A stretch of 10,535 bases of DNA, taken from positions 1 through 10,535 of the forward strand of contig CABTZO010000034.1 of assembly GCA_902489335.1 (NCBI GenBank), in the 5' to 3' direction. Of the stretch, positions 1 through 6,466 are shown one piece after another. Within the stretch, counting starts at the first letter, position 1; the number at the start of each line of letters is the position of its first letter. The notes beneath the pieces are model-generated. The model had not been told where the DNA came from and ran no database searches. It saw nothing but the letters and a program-made list of their open reading frames with translations. Origin of the DNA: an uncultured Oscillospiraceae bacterium. Lineage in GTDB: Bacteria > Bacillota > Clostridia > Oscillospirales > Acutalibacteraceae. Both the position numbers and the translations under genes were made by a program.

Positions 1-119
1 CACTCTCGCGAACAGGTATTGATTATATATTGAAATATAATAAAAGTCAATAAACTAATTACAAAATATTATGTTATTTTAATTTTTAATTCAATTAGTT
101 TAGATAAATTGATTTAAAC
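1..119. other. AT-rich non-coding stretch left of the his promoter
   Basis: Nothing firm can be assigned here. The sequence is very AT-rich from about base 23 on and has no GC-rich hairpin terminator. The first bases are less AT-rich and could be the last codons of a gene entering from the left. One + strand frame is open from base 3 to a TAA at 51-53, but it is too short to identify. Confidence 0.4.
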
Positions 120-148
120 TTGACAATTATAATTTAATTTGTTACTAT
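120..148 (+). promoter_or_regulatory. Probable sigma-A promoter of the his operon
   Basis: A perfect -35 hexamer TTGACA lies at 120-125. After a 17-nt spacer comes TACTAT at 143-148 (4 of 6 matches to TATAAT), preceded by TG at 140-141, which makes an extended -10. Transcription would start near 155, leaving a leader of about 50 nt before hisZ. That is too short for a T-box or a classical His attenuator, and no leader peptide rich in His codons is visible. A small inverted repeat CACT-AA-AGTG (156-165) sits at the predicted start site, and ACTA tetramers occur at 144, 152 and 157. These could be repressor contacts, but that is inference. Confidence 0.65.
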
Positions 149-206
149 GCTACTACACTAAAGTGAAACGTTAATTGCAGACAAATCTTTTACGGAGAAA
201 CATAAG

Positions 207-1190
207 ATGAACAAATATCAAAATTCAACACCAAACGGAGTCAGAGATATTCTTTTTGAAGAATCAAAGGAACTTTCCTTAATAAAATCAAAGGTTACCA
301 AGCTTTTTGAACAAAGTGGATATTTTAAAATCGAAACGCCGACAATGGAGTTTTTTGATGTCTTTAACAGAAAAAGTTGCGGTATTCCATTTGAAAATAT
401 GTTCAAATTTACCGACCATAAGGGAAGACTCTTGGTTTTAAGACCGGACAACACTCTTGCAATCGCAAGGGCAACAGCTTCAAACTTTAAAAGTTTTAAT
501 CTTCCGCTTAAACTTTTCTATTCTCAGAAAGTATTCATCTCAAATCCCGAACTATCCGGAGCCTTTAACGAAGAACTGCAATGTGGAATTGAAAACTTTG
601 GAAATTCAAGTGAAGATACCGACTTTGAGATTTTGACTCTTGCCATCAAATCACTTTTACTTTTAAATGATGAATTTAAACTCGAAATCGGCAATTCGGC
701 TTTTTTCAGAACTTTGCTTGATAAACTTTCACTTAATTTTGACAAAAGAGAAAATATCAGACTCTATGTTGAAAACAAGAATTTCACGGCACTGAACGAA
801 GAATTAAACGATGTTCCGAACAGCAAATATAAAGATTATCTTCTTAAATTGCCTACAATGTTCGGAAGTTGTGAAGTCATTGATGAAGCGATGAAGGTTT
901 TGCCTGATGAAAATGTACAAGTTCAACTTAAATCACTTAAAAATCTTTATCGAAAACTTTCTGAAAACGGATATGAAGATAAAATTTCTTTTGATCTTGG
1001 ACTTGTTCACGGAATCAATTATTATACGGGAATTGTTTTTCGCGGATATCTTCCGTCTTCGGGGCTAAAAGTTTTATCCGGGGGAAGATATGATAACTTA
1101 CTTTCGGAATTTGGCAGAGATTTACCGGCTATAGGCTTTGCACTTGAGATGAATACAATTTCAGACGCATTACTTAAGGAGAAGAAATGA
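207..1190 (+). CDS. hisZ: ATP phosphoribosyltransferase regulatory subunit HisZ
   Basis: HisZ is a catalytically inactive paralogue of histidyl-tRNA synthetase. It binds short-form HisG in a cytoplasmic hetero-oligomer, activates it and carries histidine feedback inhibition of the first committed step. The 327-residue product has the class II synthetase core: an N-terminal TPNGVRDIL (8-16), a motif-2-like RPDNTLAIARA (79-89), a histidine-binding-loop-like LVHGINYYTG (266-275), GGRYDNLL (292-299) and a motif-3-like AIGFALEM (308-315). It lacks the C-terminal anticodon-binding domain of a true HisRS, which with the adjacent short hisG separates HisZ from HisS. The ATG at 207 has GGAG at 194-197, 9 nt upstream. 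It is the first gene of the operon, and its stop overlaps the hisG start in ATGA at 1187-1190. Confidence 0.95.
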   Translation: MNKYQNSTPNGVRDILFEESKELSLIKSKVTKLFEQSGYFKIETPTMEFFDVFNRKSCGIPFENMFKFTDHKGRLLVLRPDNTLAIARATASNFKSFNLPLKLFYSQKVFISNPELSGAFNEELQCGIENFGNSSEDTDFEILTLAIKSLLLLNDEFKLEIGNSAFFRTLLDKLSLNFDKRENIRLYVENKNFTALNEELNDVPNSKYKDYLLKLPTMFGSCEVIDEAMKVLPDENVQVQLKSLKNLYRKLSENGYEDKISFDLGLVHGINYYTGIVFRGYLPSSGLKVLSGGRYDNLLSEFGRDLPAIGFALEMNTISDALLKEKK

Positions 1191-1819
1191 CTGATATAAA
1201 AATAGGACTTACAAAGGGCAGACTGCTCTCTGAAACTTTGGATATATTTGAAAAAGCAGGCTATGATGTAAGCCGTGTTAAAAATCCCGGCAGAAAACTT
1301 ATTTTGCCTATGAACGATACAAATGTTGTGCTTGCCAAAGCCCCCGACGTAATAACTTATGTGGGTGCGGGCGCTTGTGATATCGGAGTTGTCGGGAAAG
1401 ATGTTATTATGGAAAAAGGCGGCACTTTCTACGAATATTTTGACCTTGATATCGGCAAATGCAAAATGATTTTAGCGGCAAAAGACAAATCTTTTTTTGA
1501 AGGGTATAAGACCAAAACAATTGCGACGAAATATCCGGAAATAACTTCAAAATATTTTGCCAAAAAGTCAATGGATGTAAGAATAATTAAAATTGAGGGC
1601 TCGGTAGAACTAACACCATTAATTGGTTTGGCGGACGCAATTGTCGATATCACTCAGACGGGTCAGACGCTCAAAGAAAACAACTTGATAATCTTGGATG
1701 AAGTTTGTGATATAAGCGCAAGACTAATTGTTAATATAGCAGCCTTAAAATTAAAACAAGTAAAAATAAATAAGATTTTGTCGGATATAGGAGGTGTACT
1801 CGGTGATAAAGATAATTGA
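1187..1819 (+). CDS. hisG: ATP phosphoribosyltransferase, short-form catalytic subunit HisG
   Basis: HisG catalyses the first step of histidine synthesis, ATP + PRPP to N1-(5-phosphoribosyl)-ATP + PPi. At 210 residues this is the short form. It has the two periplasmic-binding-protein-like lobes but no C-terminal ACT-like regulatory domain, so it is expected to depend on the HisZ encoded directly upstream. Visible signatures are the N-terminal IGLTKGRL (6-13), ACDIGVVGKD (63-72) and the PRPP-binding loop DITQTGQTL (154-162), followed by the family's DISARLIVN stretch (175-183). AAGGAG at 1176-1181 precedes the ATG at 1187. The start overlaps the hisZ stop by 4 nt, implying translational coupling and matched synthesis of the two subunits. 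Confidence 0.96.
   Translation: MTDIKIGLTKGRLLSETLDIFEKAGYDVSRVKNPGRKLILPMNDTNVVLAKAPDVITYVGAGACDIGVVGKDVIMEKGGTFYEYFDLDIGKCKMILAAKDKSFFEGYKTKTIATKYPEITSKYFAKKSMDVRIIKIEGSVELTPLIGLADAIVDITQTGQTLKENNLIILDEVCDISARLIVNIAALKLKQVKINKILSDIGGVLGDKDN
1789..1795 (+). promoter_or_regulatory. Ribosome binding site that fixes the hisD start
   Basis: AGGAGGT at 1789-1795 lies inside the end of hisG, 7 nt upstream of GTG at 1803. An in-frame GTG at 1794 would extend the protein by three residues but overlaps this Shine-Dalgarno itself, so 1803 is preferred. Confidence 0.8.
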
Positions 1820-3095
1820 CGCAAACAGTAAAGCAGAATACTTAGAACTTGATCGAATAAAGAAAAGAGGTCAGGGTGAAAACGGTGTTGCGGACAGCGT
1901 AAAAAAAATAATAGATGATGTTAAAATCTATGGAGATAAAGCTTTATTTGAATATGCCTTGAAATTTGACAAAGCCGAGATTAAAAATCTTAAGGTAACG
2001 AAAAAAGAAATCGAAGAGGCATACAATAATGTTTCCAAAGAACTGATAACAGCACTGAAAAACGCATATAAAAATATTTATGATTTTCACTCAAAGCAGA
2101 TTAAAAACGAATACAAATTAAAAGATAAGTTCGGCAGTGTAACGGGAAGACGAGTTTTGCCCCTAAAGAGAGTCGGAATCTATGTTCCCGGCGGAACAGC
2201 CGCCTATCCCTCAAGCGTTTTGATGAACGCTATTCCCGCAAAAGTTGCCGGTGTTAAAGAAACGGTTATGATTACTCCCTGTGGAAAAGACGGGAAAATA
2301 GCCGATAATATTTTAGCCGCAGCCAAAATTTGCGGTATAAAAGAAATTTATAAATCAGGTGGAGCGGGTGCCATAGCGGCTCTTGCTTTTGGAACACATA
2401 GCATAGAGCCCGTTGATAAAATTACGGGTCCGGGGAATATTTTTGTATCGACTGCAAAAACTCTTGTATCCGATATTGTCGGAACCGATATGCCCGCCGG
2501 TCCGTCCGAGATTTTAATCGTTGCCGATGAAACGGCAAATCCCGAATTTCTGGCAGCTGACTTACTCTCTCAAGCGGAACACGATGCACTCGCATCTGCA
2601 ATTTTGATTTCTACTAACAGAGAAATTTCAGAAAAAACCGCAAAAATAGTCAGAAAGATGACAGACGAATCAAAACGTCGAGATATAATTGAAAAGTCTA
2701 TTGAGAATTATGGATTGATTATAAATGTTGAAAATGTAGATGAAGGTATAAAGCTGTCAAATTATTTTGCTCCCGAGCATCTTGAACTCTGCACCGAGAA
2801 AAATGAAGAAGATCTTGAAAAAGTTGAATCAGCAGGCTCTGTTTTCTTGGGAAACTGGACTCCTGAAAGTGTAGGCGACTACTATTGCGGAACAAATCAT
2901 ATTCTGCCCACTTGCGGGACTGCAAGATTTTGTTCGGGACTCAGCACGGAAGATTTTGTCAAGCATATAACTTTTACAAAATATACGAAGAATTCATTGA
3001 TAAATTCATCAAACGACATTGAAATCATAGCAGAGTCTGAGGGGCTTTATGCACATTCCAATGCAGTAAAAGTGAGGACAAAAAATGAAGTATGA
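1803..3095 (+). CDS. hisD: Histidinol dehydrogenase HisD
   Basis: HisD is a zinc enzyme that performs the last two steps, the NAD-dependent four-electron oxidation of L-histidinol to L-histidine through histidinal. From GTG at 1803 the product has 430 residues, the usual family length, and begins MIKIID. Residues matching the well-studied E. coli enzyme are all present: Zn ligands Q257 and H260 (LLSQAEHD), the catalytic pair E325/H326 (APEHLEL), D359 (VGDYYCGTNH) and H418 (YAHSNAV). The nucleotide-binding region VGIYVPGGTAAYPSS (124-138) and GPGNIFVSTAK (209-219) are intact. The gene overlaps the end of hisG by 17 nt and the start of hisC by 11 nt. In operons of this type hisD commonly follows hisG. 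Confidence 0.96.
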   Translation: MIKIIDANSKAEYLELDRIKKRGQGENGVADSVKKIIDDVKIYGDKALFEYALKFDKAEIKNLKVTKKEIEEAYNNVSKELITALKNAYKNIYDFHSKQIKNEYKLKDKFGSVTGRRVLPLKRVGIYVPGGTAAYPSSVLMNAIPAKVAGVKETVMITPCGKDGKIADNILAAAKICGIKEIYKSGGAGAIAALAFGTHSIEPVDKITGPGNIFVSTAKTLVSDIVGTDMPAGPSEILIVADETANPEFLAADLLSQAEHDALASAILISTNREISEKTAKIVRKMTDESKRRDIIEKSIENYGLIINVENVDEGIKLSNYFAPEHLELCTEKNEEDLEKVESAGSVFLGNWTPESVGDYYCGTNHILPTCGTARFCSGLSTEDFVKHITFTKYTKNSLINSSNDIEIIAESEGLYAHSNAVKVRTKNEV

Positions 3096-4119
3096 GCCGA
3101 TAGTAGGAAAATACAAAATAAGAGCAGACGCAAACGAAAGTTTTATAAATCCACTTGATTATCTGAAAGATGAGATACTCTCTGTCTGTGAAAAGCTTGA
3201 ATTTAACAGGTATCCTAACCCGGATTATAAAAATCTTGTTTCAGCATTTGCAGAATATTTAGATATCGATGAGAATAAAATTGTCGCATTCAACGGCTCG
3301 GATGAGTCGCTAAGTGTTTTGATAAACGCCTTTACTCAAAATAATGATAAAGTTTTATGTTTTGATCCCGATTTTTCCATGTACCAAATTTACTTTGAGG
3401 AAAACAAAACAAATTTGATTAAGCTTCCCAAAAAAGACGGACTTTATATAGATTTTGACGCTGCATTAAAATTAATAAACGAAGATCAAATAAAGCTCTG
3501 TATTTTTTCCAACCCCTGCAATCCGACTTCAGTCGGAGAAAAACGCGATGTTATAATAGATTTCATCGGCAAAGCACAGGAAAAAGACTGCATTGTTGTA
3601 GTCGACGAAGCATATATGAATTTTTGGAATCAGAGTGTAGCCAAAGAGGTTGATCGATTTGATAATTTAATTGTGCTGAAAACTTGTTCGAAAGCAATGG
3701 GAATGGCTGCTTTAAGAGTCGGTTTTTCAATCTCTGACAAAAAATTGGCAACCAAACTTCGCAATTTCAAATCTCCTTATAATATAAGCAATCCCGACGC
3801 TAAATTTGCGGCCTTGATTTTAAGAAGACACGATATAATTGATATGATGACGGAAAAAATAAAATCATCAAACAGAAGTTTATTAAATCAACTTAAAAAG
3901 CTTGACGGAAAAGATTTTAAGGTTGTTGACTCCGATACTAATTTTGTCTATATCAAGACAAACAGAGCCGATGCTTTAGATGATTTTTTAAGAAAAAATA
4001 ATATTTCAATCAGAAAATTTGATAAAGCAGTCAGAATTACTTGTTGCAAAGAAGAGGATAATCTTGAGATAATGGAAAAGATAAAAGAGTTTTTAGGAGG
4101 GGAAAATGAGAAAAGCTGA
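3085..4119 (+). CDS. hisC: Histidinol-phosphate aminotransferase HisC
   Basis: HisC is a PLP-dependent fold-type I aminotransferase (class I/II) that converts imidazole-acetol phosphate + glutamate to L-histidinol phosphate + 2-oxoglutarate. The 344 residues include GSDES (71-75), the NPCNPTS loop (143-149, the family's NPNNPTG with a Cys), VVVDEAYMNF with D174 and Y177, and the Schiff-base lysine K203 in KTCSKAMGMAALRVGF, followed by the phosphate-binding arginine R211. Near the C-terminus R317 in AVRITC is the expected carboxylate-binding arginine. The start ATG at 3085 has GAGGA at 3074-3078. It overlaps hisD by 11 nt and hisB by 14 nt. The operon position supports HisC over another aminotransferase. 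It is slightly short but looks complete. Confidence 0.93.
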   Translation: MKYEPIVGKYKIRADANESFINPLDYLKDEILSVCEKLEFNRYPNPDYKNLVSAFAEYLDIDENKIVAFNGSDESLSVLINAFTQNNDKVLCFDPDFSMYQIYFEENKTNLIKLPKKDGLYIDFDAALKLINEDQIKLCIFSNPCNPTSVGEKRDVIIDFIGKAQEKDCIVVVDEAYMNFWNQSVAKEVDRFDNLIVLKTCSKAMGMAALRVGFSISDKKLATKLRNFKSPYNISNPDAKFAALILRRHDIIDMMTEKIKSSNRSLLNQLKKLDGKDFKVVDSDTNFVYIKTNRADALDDFLRKNNISIRKFDKAVRITCCKEEDNLEIMEKIKEFLGGENEKS

Positions 4120-4678
4120 GATAAACAGAAAAACAAAAGAAACCGATATAAAACTGAAATTGAATCTTGATTCCGATGAAATCAAAATAGACACCGGAGT
4201 CGGATTTTTCGATCACATGCTTGAATCCTTTGCTTTTCACGGAGGATTTTCGCTTGAAGTCAAAGTAAAGGGTGATCTACAAGTGGACGCTCATCACACA
4301 GTTGAAGATGTCGGAATTTGTGTGGGTAAAGCTTTTAATGAAGCACTTTCTGACAAAAAAGGAATAGAACGATTCGGTGAAGCCTTTGTCCCTATGGACG
4401 ACGCTCTTGCACGTTGCGTATTGGATATAAGCAGGCCCTATCTTAATTATGATGTTTTTTATTCTCAAGAAAAGTGCGGAGAATTTGATGTCTGTTTGGT
4501 AGAAGAGTTTTTCAGAGCTCTCTGTATGAATGCTAATTTCACAATGCACATTGCCGTTTTATACGGAAATAATGCGCATCATGAAGCGGAAGCCGTGTTT
4601 AAGTCTGCCGCACGTGCTATAAAAAAGGCAGTTAAGATAACGTCAGATAAAACAAATTCATCAAAAGGTGTTCTATGA
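4106..4678 (+). CDS. hisB: Imidazoleglycerol-phosphate dehydratase HisB (monofunctional)
   Basis: This Mn-dependent dehydratase turns imidazole-glycerol phosphate into imidazole-acetol phosphate, the substrate of HisC. The 190-residue protein is the single-domain form, without the N-terminal histidinol-phosphate phosphatase domain seen in enterobacterial HisB. Diagnostic motifs are VGFFDHMLESFAFHGGF (32-48), the first metal motif HHTVED (63-68) and the second metal motif HHEAEAVFKS (158-167). The start has a very strong AGGAGGGG at 4095-4102 just ahead of ATG 4106. The gene overlaps the end of hisC by 14 nt. Its stop overlaps the start of hisA by 4 nt (ATGA, 4675-4678), leaving no room for the hisH gene that commonly lies here. 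Confidence 0.96.
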   Translation: MRKAEINRKTKETDIKLKLNLDSDEIKIDTGVGFFDHMLESFAFHGGFSLEVKVKGDLQVDAHHTVEDVGICVGKAFNEALSDKKGIERFGEAFVPMDDALARCVLDISRPYLNYDVFYSQEKCGEFDVCLVEEFFRALCMNANFTMHIAVLYGNNAHHEAEAVFKSAARAIKKAVKITSDKTNSSKGVL

Positions 4679-5397
4679 GACCGATAATTTTGCCTGCGAT
4701 TGATATTAAAGACGGAAACTGTGTCAGACTATATAAAGGCGACTTTAAAACTGTTCATAAAGTTTTTTCTACTCCGCTTGACAGTGCCGAAAATTTCAAG
4801 GTTGAGGGCGCAGAGTTCTTGCACATAGTCGATTTAGATGCGTCATTGACGGGAAAACCCGAAAACTTTGAAATAATATTAAAGATAAAAAAAGAAACCG
4901 GTCTTAAAATTGAAGTCGGTGGCGGAATACGTGATATAGAAACTGTTGATTTTTATTTGAAAAATGGTATTGATCGACTGATTTTGGGAACTGCAGCAGT
5001 TGAAGACAGAGATTTTTTAACCAAAGCGGTTGAAAAATATAAAAATAAGATAGTTGTAGGAATTGACGCCGATAATGAAACTGTCTTGACTTCAGGTTGG
5101 ACAAAGTCTTCAAAAATTAATTATCTTGATTTTGCAAAATCACTTGAAAAGCTCGGCGTTGAAACAGTGATCTTTACGGATATCTCAAAAGACGGAACCC
5201 TGCAGGGACCGAATTTAATTCAACTTCAAAAGCTCTTAGACAAAACAAATCTAAATGTTATTGCAAGCGGAGGAGTCAAAGATAAAAAAGACATTATCGA
5301 TTTGAAAAACTTAGGTGTTTTTGGCATAATTTGCGGAAAGTCACTCTATGAGGGAACACTGAAACTTAAGGAGGCACTTGAAGTTGCAAAATCTTGA
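4675..5397 (+). CDS. hisA: ProFAR isomerase HisA
   Basis: HisA is a (beta/alpha)8-barrel isomerase that converts ProFAR to PRFAR by an Amadori rearrangement. The 240 residues carry the HisA hallmarks: ILPAIDIKDGNCVRLYKGDF (5-24) with catalytic D10, IVDLDAS (51-57), the phosphate-binding VGGGIRD (81-87), GIDADN with D131 (129-134), TSGW (139-142) and TDISKDGTLQGPN (168-180) with the second catalytic acid D169. The homologous cyclase HisF would instead start with a IIPCLDVKDGRVVKG-like strand and carry a TSMDRDGTKSGYD-like segment, so this is HisA and not HisF. It overlaps hisB by 4 nt, and its 3' end contains the ribosome binding site and start of hisI. Confidence 0.95.
   Translation: MRPIILPAIDIKDGNCVRLYKGDFKTVHKVFSTPLDSAENFKVEGAEFLHIVDLDASLTGKPENFEIILKIKKETGLKIEVGGGIRDIETVDFYLKNGIDRLILGTAAVEDRDFLTKAVEKYKNKIVVGIDADNETVLTSGWTKSSKINYLDFAKSLEKLGVETVIFTDISKDGTLQGPNLIQLQKLLDKTNLNVIASGGVKDKKDIIDLKNLGVFGIICGKSLYEGTLKLKEALEVAKS
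5368..5374 (+). promoter_or_regulatory. Ribosome binding site that decides the hisI start
   Basis: AAGGAGG at 5368-5374 lies within hisA. It is 9 nt upstream of TTG at 5384 but only 3 nt upstream of the in-frame TTG at 5378, so 5384 is the better start. Confidence 0.7.
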
Positions 5398-5707
5398 TAA
5401 ATATTTTGAAAAATCTAATCTGATCCCTGCAATAATTTTTGAAGAAAAAACAAAAGAAGTTTTGATGCTGGCTTATATGAACAGAGAGTCGCTTGAGTTA
5501 AGTCTAAAAACAGGTTATACAAATTTTTACAGCCGTTCGAGAAAATGTCTTTGGAAAAAGGGCGAGACATCGGGACATGTTCAGAAAATAAAAAAAATTA
5601 TATCAGACTGTGATAACGATACACTGCTTATCTATGTGGATCAAACGGGTCCTGCCTGTCATACGGGAAGTCACAGCTGCTTTTTTAATGAAGTTTGGGA
5701 GAGTTAA
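5384..5707 (+). CDS. hisI: Phosphoribosyl-AMP cyclohydrolase HisI
   Basis: HisI opens the purine ring of N1-phosphoribosyl-AMP to give ProFAR, the third pathway step. It is a Zn/Mg metalloenzyme that works as a cytoplasmic dimer. From TTG 5384 the product has 107 residues, the usual length for the stand-alone cyclohydrolase domain. Signatures are VLMLAYMNRESL (26-37), YSRSRKCLWKKGETSGHVQ (49-67), DCDNDTLL (75-82) with D75/D77/D79 as the likely Mg site, and GPACHTGSHSCFF (89-101). C76, C92 and C99 are the candidate Zn cysteines. The gene overlaps hisA by 14 nt. Its TAA is immediately followed by the hisE ATG, so the HisI and HisE activities, fused in many bacteria, are separate but abutting here. 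Either TTG start is non-canonical. Confidence 0.93.
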   Translation: MQNLDKYFEKSNLIPAIIFEEKTKEVLMLAYMNRESLELSLKTGYTNFYSRSRKCLWKKGETSGHVQKIKKIISDCDNDTLLIYVDQTGPACHTGSHSCFFNEVWES

Positions 5708-6034
5708 ATGGAAGATATAATAAAAGAATTACTGGACGTAATTAAATACAGAAAAAAATATCCGCTTGAAAAATCATATACCTGCTATCTTTTAGATGAG
5801 GGAACCGATAAAATCTTGAAGAAAATCGGTGAAGAATGTTCTGAAACCATAATTGCCGTAAAAAACAAAGATAAAAATGAAATTGTAAATGAAATATCGG
5901 ACCTGATATATCATTTGCTTGTTATGACTGTAAATGAAAACATAAACATTGAAGACATAAAAAAAGAACTTCAAATCAGAGCGGCAAAGCAACAGAATCT
6001 GAAAGAATTTCATAAAACCGATAAAAACACATAA
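5708..6034 (+). CDS. hisE: Phosphoribosyl-ATP pyrophosphatase HisE
   Basis: HisE hydrolyses phosphoribosyl-ATP to phosphoribosyl-AMP + PPi, the second pathway step. It is an all-alpha, Mg-dependent member of the MazG-like superfamily. The 108-residue protein shows the family core KIGEECSETIIA (39-50) with E42, E43 and E46, then NEISDLIYHLLVM (61-73) with E62 and D65, which together form the metal site, and a C-terminal RAAKQQ segment. The ATG at 5708 directly follows the hisI stop at 5705-5707, and GGGAG ahead of it serves as ribosome binding site. It is the last gene of the operon and is followed within 10 nt by a strong hairpin terminator. Confidence 0.94.
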   Translation: MEDIIKELLDVIKYRKKYPLEKSYTCYLLDEGTDKILKKIGEECSETIIAVKNKDKNEIVNEISDLIYHLLVMTVNENINIEDIKKELQIRAAKQQNLKEFHKTDKNT

Positions 6035-6060
6035 AAAAACCGATGTTCAACATCGGTTTT
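6033..6060. terminator. Bidirectional terminator between hisE and the convergent zinc-ribbon gene
   Basis: A perfect 7-bp stem CCGATGT/ACATCGG (6040-6046 and 6050-6056) closes a TCA loop. It is extended by A-T pairs, with an A-run on the left (6033-6039) and a T-run on the right (6057-6060, then C and five T). It can therefore end hisE transcription on the + strand and the zinc-ribbon gene on the - strand. Confidence 0.9.
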
Positions 6061-6064
6061 CTTT

Positions 6065-6367
6065 TTAATTTATTTTTTTGAAATGTTCCGGTTTGAAATC
6101 TCCGGGATATAACTTTTTTTGTTCACTCAATAAAATACAGTCATATTCAAAAGCGGAAGCGCATTCAGGACAAATTAAAATATTTTTTCTCTTTAGTTCT
6201 TTAAGCGGAATTTTATAGAGCGAGACAGCATCTTTAATTGTAAGCCTCGTAAGATGGACGGATTTATGGCAGGATGGACATTCGAGTAAAACCGTTTTTC
6301 CTTCAAGCTTCAAAAATGTTTTATCAGCTTTAACATCTTTAATTATTCCGTTAATCTTTGGAAACAT
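6065..6367 (-). CDS. Zinc-ribbon protein of unknown function (100 aa)
   Basis: I do not recognise a named family. The 100-residue cytoplasmic product has two cysteine knuckles, CPSC at 30-33 and CPEC at 66-69, about 33 residues apart, as in a split zinc ribbon. A further Cys at 77, H34 and H38 are near. The C-terminus is Lys-rich, and there is no signal peptide or membrane segment. The N-terminal 20 residues could form a small beta element (KINGIIKDVKADKTFLKLEG). The frame is open 23 codons further upstream, but the ATG at 6367 has a near-perfect GGGAGGA at 6372-6378 and the promoter lies inside the upstream extension, so 6367 is the start. It is transcribed toward hisE and shares its terminator. 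It lies downstream of mscL but has its own promoter. A nucleic-acid or protein-binding role is only inference. Confidence 0.75.
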   Translation of the reverse strand: MFPKINGIIKDVKADKTFLKLEGKTVLLECPSCHKSVHLTRLTIKDAVSLYKIPLKELKRKNILICPECASAFEYDCILLSEQKKLYPGDFKPEHFKKIN

Positions 6368-6371
6368 TTTA

Positions 6372-6378
6372 TCCTCCC
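6372..6378 (-). promoter_or_regulatory. Ribosome binding site of the zinc-ribbon gene
   Basis: The minus strand reads GGGAGGA followed by TAAA and ATG (6367-6365). This decides the short start over the upstream in-frame ATG at 6436, which has no comparable site. Confidence 0.8.
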
Positions 6379-6399
6379 AAGTATGAACTGTATATAACA

Positions 6400-6419
6400 C
6401 TGTGATGATTTTATCACAG
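6400..6419. promoter_or_regulatory. Perfect inverted repeat over the -10 of the zinc-ribbon gene (possible operator)
   Basis: Arms CTGTGAT (6400-6406) and ATCACAG (6413-6419) flank a 6-nt centre. The -10 hexamer of the minus-strand promoter is at 6408-6413, inside the repeat, which is typical of a repressor operator. The half-site TGTGA resembles CRP/FNR-type half-sites, but the TGTGA/TCACA spacing is 8, not the classical 6. It lacks the T-run of a terminator. Confidence 0.55.
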
Positions 6420-6436
6420 CTAAAGTTTTTTATCAA
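6408..6436 (-). promoter_or_regulatory. Promoter of the zinc-ribbon gene
   Basis: On the minus strand TTGATA (6436-6431) and TAAAAT (6413-6408) are separated by exactly 17 nt, with 5 of 6 matches in each hexamer. This predicts a start near 6401 and a leader of about 35 nt before ATG 6367. Confidence 0.7.
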
Positions 6437-6466
6437 TTAAAATAATATATGAATAAAATCAAAAAA

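Noticed and set aside
3..53. A + strand frame open from base 3 to a TAA at 51-53, possible C-terminus of a gene entering from the left
   Set aside because: Only 16 codons are visible, with no recognisable motif. All three + frames end within about 50 bases, so the choice among them is arbitrary.
120..206. T-box, riboswitch or His-codon leader peptide upstream of hisZ
   Set aside because: The leader from the predicted start is about 50 nt. No T-box sequence, terminator/antiterminator pair or run of His codons is present.
5378..5383. TTG at 5378 as the hisI start
   Set aside because: It would sit only 3 nt after the AAGGAGG. The TTG at 5384 has the usual 9-nt spacing.
4675..5397. Possibility that the HisA gene is actually HisF or a bifunctional HisA/HisF, explaining the missing hisF
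   Set aside because: Its strands and loops (LPAIDIKDG, TSGW, TDISKDGTLQGPN) are specific to HisA, and no HisF-type signature is seen, so it does not obviously cover the cyclase step.
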